Below, piece after piece: positions 37,283 to 45,746 of a DNA stretch of 64,000 nucleotides. The translations under genes and the position numbers were made by a program. How positions within the stretch are numbered: the first letter of the stretch is position 1; each line of letters starts with the position of its first letter. The DNA is taken from NCBI RefSeq assembly GCF_018343695.1, contig NZ_JAGYPJ010000001.1, forward strand, positions 2,199,481 to 2,263,480, in the 5' to 3' direction. This DNA is from Lederbergia citrisecunda. Lineage in GTDB: Bacteria > Bacillota > Bacilli > Bacillales > Bacillaceae_C. The notes beneath the pieces were generated by a model. It did not search any database. It worked only from the letters and a program-made list of their open reading frames with translations, and was not told the origin of the DNA.

Positions 37283-38794
37283 ATGGATATTTTTTCAAAA
37301 AAGCAAAAGAAGATCTCTACTAATAACGTTAACCCGGTAACATCCCTTCCTGAAGTCATTGAACAATTAGCAAAATCAAAGGATTTTAAGCAATCGAAGG
37401 CAATCAATGAACTGACAAACACATCATTTCAAGTTTCATTTATTTCTACTTTAATTGATAACAAAATAATCCAGAAGGATCTAATGCCTTACTTATTATA
37501 TGGGAAATTTCATACTCTTAAAGATTTAAAATATTTGATTCCATCACGCGAATGCCATATTTCATCCGATCCTGCCGATATCGAAGAAAAATTAATGACA
37601 GGATGTATGATGATTAGGATCGACCCCAATGATAAAACTGTTGCATTATTACCTGCAGCGGCTGAAGTTGGACGCGAAATTTCCCCATCTGAAGTAGAGT
37701 TTACCGTTGGTGGACCAAAAGAAAGCTTCGTAGAGGCTATTGAAAAGAACCTTAACTTAATTAGAATAAGACTGCCTATTAAAGAGCTTGTTATTGATGA
37801 AGTTTTAGTTGGAACATTGACAAAAACAAGGGTCGCTATCATTTATATCGACGGTCTTACAAGAATGCAAGATGTAAACACCATTACACAAAGAATAAAG
37901 GATATCCATTTTGACCAAATTCAAGATAGTTCTTTTATTGAAGAAATGATAGCAGACAATAAAAATTCTCCATTTCCTCAACTACTAAATAGTGAAAGAC
38001 CTTTAAAAGTCATAACATCACTTACTGAAGGAAAGGTTGCTGCAATCGTCGATGGATCCCCTTTTGCCATTATGGGGCCATCTTCCATTATGTCTTTTTT
38101 CAGTTCTGCGGAAGATTATTTAATGAATTGGATAGTTGCTTCTTTTATCCGGCTTCTAAGAATAATAGGAGTAGTTGGTTCGATTTTTGCTACTCCGATG
38201 TATGTAGCCATATTAACGTATCACCCGCAAATCATTCCTAAAGATTTGCTTCCTGCGCTTATAAGCTCAAGACAACACGTCCCCTTTCCTCCTTTTTTAG
38301 AAGCATTGTTCTTAGAGATTACAATTGAACTCCTTCGGGAAGCAGGGGCACGCCTACCAACAAAAGTTGGACAAACAATTGGCATCGTAGGCGGTATTGT
38401 TCTTGGGACAGCATCAGTTGAAGCAGGTCTGACAAGTAATGTACTCTTAATTCTTGTTTCAATTGCTGCACTGGCGTCTTTTACGACGCCAGTATATAAA
38501 ATTAGTACGACAATCCGATTAATCCGCTTCCCATTTTTACTTTCTGCCCAATTATGGGGCTTTCTAGGAATTGCCGTTAATTCCTGCATCATATTGGCAC
38601 ATCTTATCCAACTGAAATCACTTGGCCGACCTTATTTAGAACCGCTTTATCCGCCAAGGCTAACTGACTTAAAGGATTCTTTCATAAGATTTCCTTTTTA
38701 CTATGAAAGATTACGTCCAGGTTATTTACAAAGTGAAAAACCTGTACGTTTTCAATCAAAAAAACCAAAAAAATATAAAGATATTGATGAATGA
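37283..38794 (+). CDS. Germinant receptor subunit A (GerA family)
   Basis: A 503-residue GerAA-type subunit. A cytoplasmic/soluble N-terminal half (about 1-280) contains the GerA motifs IIYIDGLT, VAAIVDGSPFAIMGPSS and SAEDYLMNW. It is followed by about five membrane spans, with the invariant PPFLEALFLEITIELLREAG (about 334-353) and PTKVGQTIGIVGGIVLG. It sits in the spore inner membrane and forms the receptor with the B and C subunits encoded next. The ATG has GGAAGGG upstream. Which germinant is sensed cannot be told from sequence. An inverted repeat at about 37227-37257 just before the gene may be regulatory. Confidence 0.92.
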   Translation: MDIFSKKQKKISTNNVNPVTSLPEVIEQLAKSKDFKQSKAINELTNTSFQVSFISTLIDNKIIQKDLMPYLLYGKFHTLKDLKYLIPSRECHISSDPADIEEKLMTGCMMIRIDPNDKTVALLPAAAEVGREISPSEVEFTVGGPKESFVEAIEKNLNLIRIRLPIKELVIDEVLVGTLTKTRVAIIYIDGLTRMQDVNTITQRIKDIHFDQIQDSSFIEEMIADNKNSPFPQLLNSERPLKVITSLTEGKVAAIVDGSPFAIMGPSSIMSFFSSAEDYLMNWIVASFIRLLRIIGVVGSIFATPMYVAILTYHPQIIPKDLLPALISSRQHVPFPPFLEALFLEITIELLREAGARLPTKVGQTIGIVGGIVLGTASVEAGLTSNVLLILVSIAALASFTTPVYKISTTIRLIRFPFLLSAQLWGFLGIAVNSCIILAHLIQLKSLGRPYLEPLYPPRLTDLKDSFIRFPFYYERLRPGYLQSEKPVRFQSKKPKKYKDIDE

Positions 38795-38815
38795 TTTAAG
38801 TGGGAGGCCATTTTA

Positions 38816-39898
38816 ATGGACAGTACTTTAAAGGGAAAGCAAGTTGCTCCGTATCTCGTCTTTTTCCTCGTCCATTCTATGCAAGTTGGAGTCGGCGTCC
38901 TTGGTTTCCAACGGCAAATATCCAATATTGCAGGATATGATTCCTGGATTGCTGTCTTGATTGCATGCATCTTATCGCATGTCGTACTATTTTTAATTTA
39001 TAAAATTGCAGAAATGGGAAAGGGTGATTTGAATGAAACCCATTCCTATCTATTTGGTAAAGTAGTTGGCGGCCTATTCAATCTTATTTTCGCAAGTTAT
39101 TTTATCGCCCTTATCATTTCCATAATGCGTTCCTATATTGAAATTTTGCAAATTTGGCTTTTTCCAGATTTAAACGTTTTTTGGTTTGCCTTTATCTTCC
39201 TACTTTTAGCGATTTATATTGTGAATGGTGGTTTAAGGTCTGTTACAGGTATTGCTTTTTTTAGCGTTGTCGTTCCTTTTTATTTATTTTTTATGTTTCT
39301 ATTTGCCGTACCGTATTCGGATTATAGTGATTTTCTTCCATTATTTCACCATTCCTTTAAAGATATTTTAAGAGCAACGTGGAAAATGTCGTTTCTTTAC
39401 ATCGGATACGAAACATTGCTTTATTATTATCCATTTATTCAGAATCCAAAAAAATCGAAACTTTGGGCACATCTTGGATTGATATTAACTTGCATCATTT
39501 ATTTATATATTACATTTATTTCATTTGGATATTACAGTGAACCTCAGCTCCAACATATTATTTGGGCGACATTATCAATTTGGAAAATAGTAAAGTTTTC
39601 ATTTATGTGGAGGTTTGAATATATCGGAATCGCAACATGGTTTATTGTCATACTCCCCATTATTTGCATACCACTTTGGTGTGCCAGTAGAATCATGAAA
39701 AAAACATTAAATATCACTCAACGAAGCGGCATGATCTGGTTATCAACAGTAATCTTAGTTATTGTTCCACTTTTTCAAACAAGATTGCAAATCGTTTCAT
39801 TAGTTAATCATATCAATCAAGTAGGTCTTATTATCAATTTCTTTTATATCCCACTATTATTTTTGATCTTACTAATTGTTAAGAAGGTGAAGAAATGA
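38816..39898 (+). CDS. Germinant receptor subunit B (GerB family permease-like)
   Basis: A 360-residue membrane protein with ten predicted spans, of the spore germination GerAB family in the APC superfamily. Conserved stretches near the N terminus are VHSMQVGVGVLGFQRQI and GYDSWIAVLIA, and later FLYIGYETLLYYYPFIQNP. Crystal work on a family homologue shows an amino acid site in this subunit, so it is the likely germinant-binding part. Starts 21 bp after the A subunit, and its stop overlaps the C subunit start by 4 bp. Confidence 0.92.
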   Translation: MDSTLKGKQVAPYLVFFLVHSMQVGVGVLGFQRQISNIAGYDSWIAVLIACILSHVVLFLIYKIAEMGKGDLNETHSYLFGKVVGGLFNLIFASYFIALIISIMRSYIEILQIWLFPDLNVFWFAFIFLLLAIYIVNGGLRSVTGIAFFSVVVPFYLFFMFLFAVPYSDYSDFLPLFHHSFKDILRATWKMSFLYIGYETLLYYYPFIQNPKKSKLWAHLGLILTCIIYLYITFISFGYYSEPQLQHIIWATLSIWKIVKFSFMWRFEYIGIATWFIVILPIICIPLWCASRIMKKTLNITQRSGMIWLSTVILVIVPLFQTRLQIVSLVNHINQVGLIINFFYIPLLFLILLIVKKVKK

Positions 39899-40956
39899 AA
39901 AAGTCTATTCTAATCCTGTTTTTGTTCTCCCCCTTGTTATCGGGATGCGTCCAAACAAGTATTCTCGATGATTTAACACTGACCAATGCAGGAGGAATAG
40001 ACTATATCGATGGCAATAAAATAAAAATCACTGCTATCTATTCTTTATATAATGCGGAAAAAGAAGCAGAAGACGAAAATATAACCGTGACAATTAACCA
40101 TCGCGCTGGCATTCTCGATCATTTATCCAGGGAAGCACAGTGGCCAGTTATAACAAGTGAATTAGATGTATTCGTCATTGATATGAAGACAGCAGAAAGA
40201 GGAATATTTCCAATAATTGATACGTTACAAAGAGACGCGAGCATAGGTTCTCGTGTTTACTTAGCCATATCAGAGGGATCAGCGAATGAATTACTTTTAG
40301 GAAAATATAAGCCTGACGGATCAGCCAAATATATCTCGTCGATGATTGAAAATAATATAAAGCATCGGAATATCCCGAATACAAACTTACATTTATTTTC
40401 TTCCGACTTTTTTCAAGAGGCGAAAGGTTCCTATCTCCCTGTACTTAAAAAAGTGTCAGAAGATAAAGTAGAATTAGATGGACTTGCGATTTTTCATAAA
40501 GATAAACTTGTATATAAACTTCCAGTCAATGATATGTTTTACTTCAAAATATTAGTCGATCAACACCTTAGAGGAACTTTAGTGGTACAAGTAGATCATA
40601 AAGGAGCCACTATTGAAAATATTAAATCTAGTTCATCCATCAAGACAGATCTGAATGCAATGACAGTTGATATTAAATATGAAATGATAGGAACGATAAC
40701 AAAATATACTGGAAAAAAACTAAACAGGTCCAAAACAAATAAAATTGCAAAAAAACTTGAAGAGAAAATAAATAGTAAAATTAAGAAGAATCTTACAGAT
40801 TTTCAAGATATGGGAATTGACCCGGTGGGAATCGAACGTAAATTTAGACAACAACATAGGGACTTTAACGAAAAAAAATGGAAAGAAAATTATAAAAATG
40901 TAAAGTTCAATGTCCATTCAAAAGTTACTATTACGGAATCGGGAACATTAGAATAG
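39895..40956 (+). CDS. Germinant receptor lipoprotein subunit C (Ger(x)C family)
   Basis: A 353-residue lipoprotein. The signal MKKSILILFLFSPLLSGC ends in lipobox LSGC at 15-18. The mature protein has the three-domain GerAC plan, ending in a Lys-rich helix region (about 260-330) and VKFNVHSKVTIT. ATGA overlap with subunit B and the standard A-B-C order indicate one operon, probably sigma-G dependent. Diacylglyceryl transfer by Lgt is needed for such subunits to function. Confidence 0.92.
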   Translation: MKKSILILFLFSPLLSGCVQTSILDDLTLTNAGGIDYIDGNKIKITAIYSLYNAEKEAEDENITVTINHRAGILDHLSREAQWPVITSELDVFVIDMKTAERGIFPIIDTLQRDASIGSRVYLAISEGSANELLLGKYKPDGSAKYISSMIENNIKHRNIPNTNLHLFSSDFFQEAKGSYLPVLKKVSEDKVELDGLAIFHKDKLVYKLPVNDMFYFKILVDQHLRGTLVVQVDHKGATIENIKSSSSIKTDLNAMTVDIKYEMIGTITKYTGKKLNRSKTNKIAKKLEEKINSKIKKNLTDFQDMGIDPVGIERKFRQQHRDFNEKKWKENYKNVKFNVHSKVTITESGTLE

Positions 40957-40976
40957 GCTGCCCCTACGGACAGCCT
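40955..40976. terminator. Weak bidirectional terminator between ger operon and rodA-like gene
   Basis: AGGCTG...CAGCCT with a 10-nt loop and TTCTT on the plus strand. It separates two convergent genes. Confidence 0.5.
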
Positions 40977-40978
40977 TC

Positions 40979-42148
40979 TTAATCATCGGAAAACATATAT
41001 TTTTTATAATGGTAGCGTATCGATAGAATCACACCGACCGCCATCATATTTCCAAGCAATGCACTTCCCCCATAGCTAATAAATGGAAGTGGAATCCCCG
41101 TAATAGGCACCAAGCCTATTGTCATGCCAATATTTTCAAATACGTGGAACGCAATCATAGCTACTACGCCTGCACAAATATATGAATAAAAAGGGTTTTT
41201 TGTTTCAATTCCCGTTTTCGTAATTTGATAGATAAGCATAAAAAATAAACTAATTACAATACTTCCGCCAATAAACCCAAATTCTTCACCAATTGTACTA
41301 AAAATAAAGTCAGAATGGGCTTCCGGCATATACACTTCGCCATGCCTGTATCCTTTTCCAGTTGTTTGACCTGACCCAACCGCAAGAAGGGATTTCACTA
41401 ACTGAAAACTTTCATCTGATCGATATGAATATGGATCCAACCATGAATAAATTCGTTTATATTGATGATCTGCCAATATTCCTTTCAAAAGTTCATGTTG
41501 AAAAATCATTATATAAAGTACGACTCCAAGTAAAACGGCCATTGAGGAAAAAAGTGGGAATAATAATTTCCACGATATACCTGATACAAGAATGATTGCT
41601 AATAAAATACACCCGAATACGAGTGCAGTTCCTAAATCTGGTTGTTTAAGGATGACAGCAGCAGGAACGGCCGTAATGATACCTAATTTTATTAATAACC
41701 AAAAATCTGTTTTTACTGTTTTGTTAATAAATTTTACGTTATGGCTAGCTGTTACTTTTGCAAGCATGATAATTGTAAAAACCTTCATGAATTCTGATGG
41801 CTGAATGGCACCTACCTTTGGTATGATAATCCAGCTTTTTGCGCCATTTCTAATCCAATCATCAGGAACTGGAGCGAGGTATAAGCCGATTAATGAAAGC
41901 AAGCAGATACCATATGTATACCATGCTATTTTCTTCATCTGCTCTGAATCCAATTGCACAATTACAATTATAGCTATCGTACTTATGACGTACCACATGA
42001 CTTGTTGCAAAACAAAATTCGTAGCGCCATATTGTTCGTATTTTTGGGCACTAAATATTGTAATTAAACTGAACATCGTCAATAACATTAATGATAAAAT
42101 AATACCGTAATCTATTTTAGGAATTGGTTTTTTTTGAGAAGTCATCAC
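40979..42148 (-). CDS. SEDS-family peptidoglycan polymerase (RodA/FtsW/SpoVE)
   Basis: A 389-residue, ten-span SEDS glycosyltransferase. Recognisable are SAQKYEQYGATNFVLQQVMW, IQPSEFMKVFTIIMLAK (PSE motif), ILKQPDLGTALV (catalytic Asp in QPDLGT), EAHSDFIFSTIGEEFGFIG and the C-terminal GIPLPFISYGGSALLGNM. It polymerises lipid II with a class B PBP. Sequence features (RIYSWLDPYSY, SGQTTGKGY) lean to the RodA side, but several paralogues exist in bacilli, so I give no symbol. It is a single gene, with no PBP next to it. Confidence 0.9.
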   Translation of the reverse strand: MMTSQKKPIPKIDYGIILSLMLLTMFSLITIFSAQKYEQYGATNFVLQQVMWYVISTIAIIVIVQLDSEQMKKIAWYTYGICLLSLIGLYLAPVPDDWIRNGAKSWIIIPKVGAIQPSEFMKVFTIIMLAKVTASHNVKFINKTVKTDFWLLIKLGIITAVPAAVILKQPDLGTALVFGCILLAIILVSGISWKLLFPLFSSMAVLLGVVLYIMIFQHELLKGILADHQYKRIYSWLDPYSYRSDESFQLVKSLLAVGSGQTTGKGYRHGEVYMPEAHSDFIFSTIGEEFGFIGGSIVISLFFMLIYQITKTGIETKNPFYSYICAGVVAMIAFHVFENIGMTIGLVPITGIPLPFISYGGSALLGNMMAVGVILSIRYHYKKYMFSDD

Positions 42149-42357
42149 TTCGTCTCCTCTTTTTAGTATGTAAAAGAAATCAATTAGGTTTTGTTGTTTA
42201 GCTCAGCACCTAAGAATAATCCTTAGTCATCTTAACATTATACTGAATGAAACAAAATATAAAAAGAAGCAATTTGTGGTTTTCATAATATTGACGAAAT
42301 GCTTGAAAATTGAATTGCTCGTTCAGACCTTATAAGATAATAATAGGAGGGATATAT

Positions 42358-42675
42358 ATGGAAGAAATTAAAAGTAAAGATCAATTTGAAGATGTTGTTT
42401 CTAACAGCGAGCCTGTGATTGTAAAGTTTGAGGCAGGGTGGTGCCCGGATTGTAAACGAATGGATATGTTTATCGGGGATATCGTCGAAGCAAATCAACA
42501 GTACACATGGTATCAGATCAACCGTGATAATTTCCCTGAAATTGCCGAAAAATATGCTGTCATGGGTATTCCAAGTTTACTTATTTTCCAAAACGGAGAA
42601 AAAACAGCTCATTTACACAGTGCTAACGCAAAATCACCAGAACAAGTAAATGAATTTCTTGAAAGTGTTAAATAA
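42358..42675 (+). CDS. Thioredoxin-like protein with CPDC active site (YdbP-like)
   Basis: A 105-residue cytoplasmic thioredoxin-fold protein. The active site is WCPDC (C29-C32) rather than WCGPC, and the cis-Pro loop is GIPSLLIFQNG. ATG 42358 follows AGGAGGGA; the open frame from 42310 is upstream of that site. The CPDC motif is seen in YdbP-type proteins of bacilli; the role is unknown, and a modified redox potential is likely. Monocistronic, with a strong terminator. Confidence 0.87.
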   Translation: MEEIKSKDQFEDVVSNSEPVIVKFEAGWCPDCKRMDMFIGDIVEANQQYTWYQINRDNFPEIAEKYAVMGIPSLLIFQNGEKTAHLHSANAKSPEQVNEFLESVK

Positions 42676-42687
42676 ATGATTTTGAAG

Positions 42688-42720
42688 GCCAGGTCATCTA
42701 TCGAGATACCTGGCTTTTTT
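42688..42720. terminator. Bidirectional terminator after the thioredoxin-like gene
   Basis: GCCAGGT and ACCTGGC form a 7-bp stem with a T run on the plus strand and an A/T-rich flank on the other side, where a small minus-strand ORF ends. Confidence 0.85.
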
Positions 42721-42856
42721 ATTCTCTCGTGTTTATTTTTAAGTTTATTGTAAATGTTGCTGAGGCATAATAAGGGAATTGCAGTTGCTGTACTGGCTGA
42801 TATAAACTGCCAATTGTTTGGATTGCTTTACTTGTGGCTGTTATAACAACTTGCAT
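42719..42856 (-). CDS. Small unknown protein, 45 residues
   Basis: The minus-strand ORF begins MQVVITATSKAIQTIGSLYQ, continues with PVQQLQFPYYASATF and ends NLKINTRE. GAGGTAAGAG lies about nine bases upstream of the ATG. Its stop overlaps the edge of a bidirectional terminator, consistent with a convergent short gene. A 27-codon GTG-started frame just upstream (ending at about 42826) could be a leader or a first exon-like piece lost by frameshift. No family recognised; no membrane span. Confidence 0.4.
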   Translation of the reverse strand: MQVVITATSKAIQTIGSLYQPVQQLQFPYYASATFTINLKINTRE

Positions 42857-42988
42857 TTATTTCTCTTACCTCATATAGTTCATGTGAATCTAATTGATTG
42901 CTGATTTTCACCTCCGACATTATTCTCCATCAATAAAATTTATAAATACTAACATTATTCTCCATCTTATATTCCAATAGCACATGAA

Positions 42989-43014
42989 GTTTTAATAAGA
43001 AATACTTTGGGTAA
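42989..43014 (+). promoter_or_regulatory. Sigma-B promoter candidate
   Basis: GTTTTA and GGGTAA with a 14-bp spacer match the general-stress consensus GTTTAA-N13-15-GGGTAT at 5 of 6 bases in each box, 46 bp before the small membrane protein gene. Confidence 0.7.
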
Positions 43015-43060
43015 CTTAAATGTAAGCTCCAAAATACTGAAAGCGAAAGGATTTTGATTT

Positions 43061-43207
43061 ATGCTTTGGACTATTATCGGAATATTAGTAGTACTATGGT
43101 TATTAGGATTTATTGCAAAAATTGGGGGCGCACTCATTCATATATTACTTATCGTCGCTCTCGTACTTTTCGTCTTCAACCTCATAGCAGGTAAAAGAGC
43201 GAAATAA
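43061..43207 (+). CDS. Lmo0937-family small membrane protein, 48 residues
   Basis: The ORF encodes MLWTIIGILVVLWLLGFIAK, then IGGALIHILLIVALVLFVFN and the basic end LIAGKRAK: two hydrophobic segments joined by a Gly-rich turn. This is the plan of the Lmo0937/DUF5670 family found in many bacilli and listeria. A sigma-B-like promoter lies upstream and a hairpin terminator directly after the stop. Aside from probable stress induction, function is unknown. The ribosome binding site (GAAAGGA) is adequate. Confidence 0.82.
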   Translation: MLWTIIGILVVLWLLGFIAKIGGALIHILLIVALVLFVFNLIAGKRAK

Positions 43208-43209
43208 TT

Positions 43210-43239
43210 AAGCCGTTCCTATATTGGAGCGGCTTTTAA
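43210..43239 (+). terminator. Terminator of the Lmo0937-family gene
   Basis: AAGCCGTTCC pairs with GGAGCGGCTT (one mismatch), followed by TTAAAATTT, starting 3 bp after the stop. Confidence 0.8.
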
Positions 43240-43645
43240 AATTTATGGTTGTTTTGCATAATTATGTAAATTATTTTATAATTACTTTCCTGTTCGCCTC
43301 AAAATTCACAACAGCCAAAAGCTACTTTAAACAGTAACAAACTTTGTATAATAGTACATACGAATTGCTATATTTTACCTAATAAGCATAATTCTTTCAT
43401 ACAAAAATAATAAATAAGTATACGTATAACTATATTAAATTTAAAAAAAGTTATTGTATTCGTAAATAATCTGTAATAATATACATATGAGAAACAACAT
43501 TTTACTGAAAACTTTAATATATTGGAATAATAGTTTTTTTATTGAAAACGATTTATTTTATTGAGCAATTTTTATATCTATTATACAATCTATTAATATC
43601 GTGATTTATAGTTAAATAGTCTTAGTACAAGGAAGGTGACTTTAT
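43240..43645 (+). promoter_or_regulatory. Very AT-rich leader region of the peptide ABC operon
   Basis: No gene is seen. The best sigma-A promoter is TTGTAT (43454-43459) with TAATAT (43477-43482) and a 17-bp spacer. That leaves a leader of about 155 nt before the first gene, without a recognisable riboswitch or T-box. Another TATAAT lies near 43350. Confidence 0.5.
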
Positions 43646-44629
43646 TTGACTACATTATTGGAAGTCAAAAATTTAAAGACACATTTTTTCAATAGAAAAA
43701 AAGTAATCCCAGCTGTTGACGGCGTTGATATAAAAATCAACAAAGGTGAAACTGTCGCCCTAGTTGGTGAATCGGGATCAGGAAAAAGTATTACCTCTCT
43801 TTCCATTATGAAATTAATCCCAAGTCCTCCTGGAAAAATTGTAGACGGGGAAATCTTATTTAATGGAACAGATCTAGCAAAATTGTCAGAAAACGAAATG
43901 TGTAAAGTTCGAGGTAATGATATCTCTATGATTTTCCAAGAGCCGATGACATCGTTAAACCCTGTTTTAACGATTGGTGAGCAAATTACAGAGGTCCTCA
44001 TTTACCATAAAAAGATGTCTAAAAAAGAAGCTACACATAAAGCAATCGACTTATTAAAAATGGTAGGATTTTCTCGTGCTGAAGAAATTATTCATGACTA
44101 TCCGCATCGTCTATCCGGTGGTATGAGACAACGTGTCATGATTGCTATCGCAATGAGCTGTGATCCAAAATTACTTATTGCAGATGAGCCTACTACTGCA
44201 CTAGACGTAACCATTCAAGCACAAATTTTAGATTTGATGAAAGAGTTAAGTAAAAAGACAAATACATCTATTTTAATTATTACCCATGATTTAGGTGTGG
44301 TTTCTGACATCGCTGATAAAGTGCTTGTTATGTATTGTGGTCAAGTAGTGGAAGAAGCATCTGTAGAAGATCTTTTTGACGAACCGCTACACCCTTATGC
44401 AGTTGGTTTAATGGAGTCCATTCCATCACTTGATGGAGACACAGAACGTTTACTCCCGATTAAAGGAAATGTACCTTCACCAGACAATTTCCCAAAAGGT
44501 TGCCGTTTTGCACCTCGTTGTCCACATGCTTTCGATCGTTGCCTCCAAGAAGTACCAAGCTTAATGTCCATTGATGGAAAACGATCAGTTCGCTGCTTTT
44601 TATACGACAAAGAGGAGGCTACAGTATGA
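43646..44629 (+). CDS. Oligopeptide/dipeptide ABC transporter ATP-binding protein (DppD/OppD type)
   Basis: A 327-residue ATPase: Walker A GESGSGKS, signature LSGGMRQR, Walker [13 protein letters not shown], switch ITHDLGV. The C-terminal oligo_HPY region carries four cysteines ([15 protein letters not shown] and VRC), which bind a 4Fe-4S cluster in this family. The start is TTG 43646 behind AAGGAAGG. Works as a heterodimer with the next gene, which starts within its stop codon (ATGA). Gene order D-F-A-B-C differs from the classic opp order. Confidence 0.9.
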   Translation: MTTLLEVKNLKTHFFNRKKVIPAVDGVDIKINKGETVALVGESGSGKSITSLSIMKLIPSPPGKIVDGEILFNGTDLAKLSENEMCKVRGNDISMIFQEPMTSLNPVLTIGEQITEVLIYHKKMSKKEATHKAIDLLKMVGFSRAEEIIHDYPHRLSGGMRQRVMIAIAMSCDPKLLIADEPTTALDVTIQAQILDLMKELSKKTNTSILIITHDLGVVSDIADKVLVMYCGQVVEEASVEDLFDEPLHPYAVGLMESIPSLDGDTERLLPIKGNVPSPDNFPKGCRFAPRCPHAFDRCLQEVPSLMSIDGKRSVRCFLYDKEEATV

Positions 44630-45654
44630 CAACTATCGCAGAGAATCAAACAAGCCTCTCCAACGACAAAAAGTCAGAATATTTGTTAGAGGTAAATAAT
44701 TTAAAAAAACACTTTCCTATTAAAGCAGGAGTTCTCCAACGTACCGTTGGACATGTTAAAGCAGTAGATGGGGTTTCTCTCTATGTAAAAAAAGGAGAAA
44801 CTCTCGGACTTGTTGGTGAATCGGGTTGTGGTAAATCAACTGCAGGTCGAACACTTATCCGGTTGTACGAACCGACAGATGGGAATATCATTTTTAAGAA
44901 CCAAGATATTTCTAAAATGTCTGAAAAAGAATTACGTCGATCCGTACGTAAAAACATTCAAATGATTTTCCAAGATCCTTATGCTTCAATGAATCCAAGG
45001 AAAACATTGAAATCTATTTTAAGTGAACCATTGATCACTCATAAAATGTATGATCGTAAAGAACGTGATGAGAAGATAGCGGAATTACTCGATCGTGTTG
45101 GTTTTAATCCATCATTTATCAACCGCTATCCGCATGAATTTTCAGGTGGTCAACGTCAAAGAATCGGAATCGCTCGTGCTTTGACTTTAAATCCTGATTT
45201 AATCATTGCTGACGAGGCTGTTTCAGCCCTTGACGTATCCATTCAAGCACAAATTATTAACTTGATGAAAGATTTACAAGACGATTTTGGTCTTACTTAT
45301 ATATTCATTTCCCACGATTTGAGTGTCGTCCGTCATATTAGTGATCGTGTCGGCGTTATGTATCTTGGAAAAATGATGGAATTGGCTCCTAAATCTGATT
45401 TGTATGAAGAACCTTTGCATCCTTATACGCAAGCACTTCTTTCTGCTGTGCCTGTACCTAGAAAAAAAGGTGTTCCAGCACGCGAAAGAATTGTTTTAAA
45501 AGGAGAGCTACCTAGTCCAGCAAATCCGCCTACAGGATGTGTATTCCATACACGATGCCCAATGGCTATGGACATTTGTAGAAAAGTAGCCCCTAATTTT
45601 CAAGAGATAAAACCAGAACATTTTGTTGCTTGTCATTTATATCAAGATAAGTAA
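44626..45654 (+). CDS. Oligopeptide/dipeptide ABC transporter ATP-binding protein (DppF/OppF type)
   Basis: A 342-residue partner ATPase with Walker A GESGCGKS, signature FSGGQRQR, Walker [13 protein letters not shown] and switch ISHDLSV. The oligo_HPY tail holds [15 protein letters not shown] and a last Cys (FVACHLY). An N-terminal extension of about 15 residues precedes [14 protein letters not shown], typical of OppF. Overlaps the previous gene by 4 bp. The binding protein gene follows after 92 bp. Confidence 0.9.
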   Translation: MTTIAENQTSLSNDKKSEYLLEVNNLKKHFPIKAGVLQRTVGHVKAVDGVSLYVKKGETLGLVGESGCGKSTAGRTLIRLYEPTDGNIIFKNQDISKMSEKELRRSVRKNIQMIFQDPYASMNPRKTLKSILSEPLITHKMYDRKERDEKIAELLDRVGFNPSFINRYPHEFSGGQRQRIGIARALTLNPDLIIADEAVSALDVSIQAQIINLMKDLQDDFGLTYIFISHDLSVVRHISDRVGVMYLGKMMELAPKSDLYEEPLHPYTQALLSAVPVPRKKGVPARERIVLKGELPSPANPPTGCVFHTRCPMAMDICRKVAPNFQEIKPEHFVACHLYQDK

Positions 45655-45746
45655 CTAAATGAACACTTGAAAGGGGGAGATGCATTTTTATCTTTAGGTC
45701 GTTGTGAAATACTGTAAATTAAGTAAATTATTATGGGGGGAAAACA

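Noticed and set aside
43240-43645. Riboswitch or T-box in the long peptide-ABC leader
   Set aside because: No T-box motif, no stable aptamer-like stems and no leader terminator; the stretch is simply very AT-rich.
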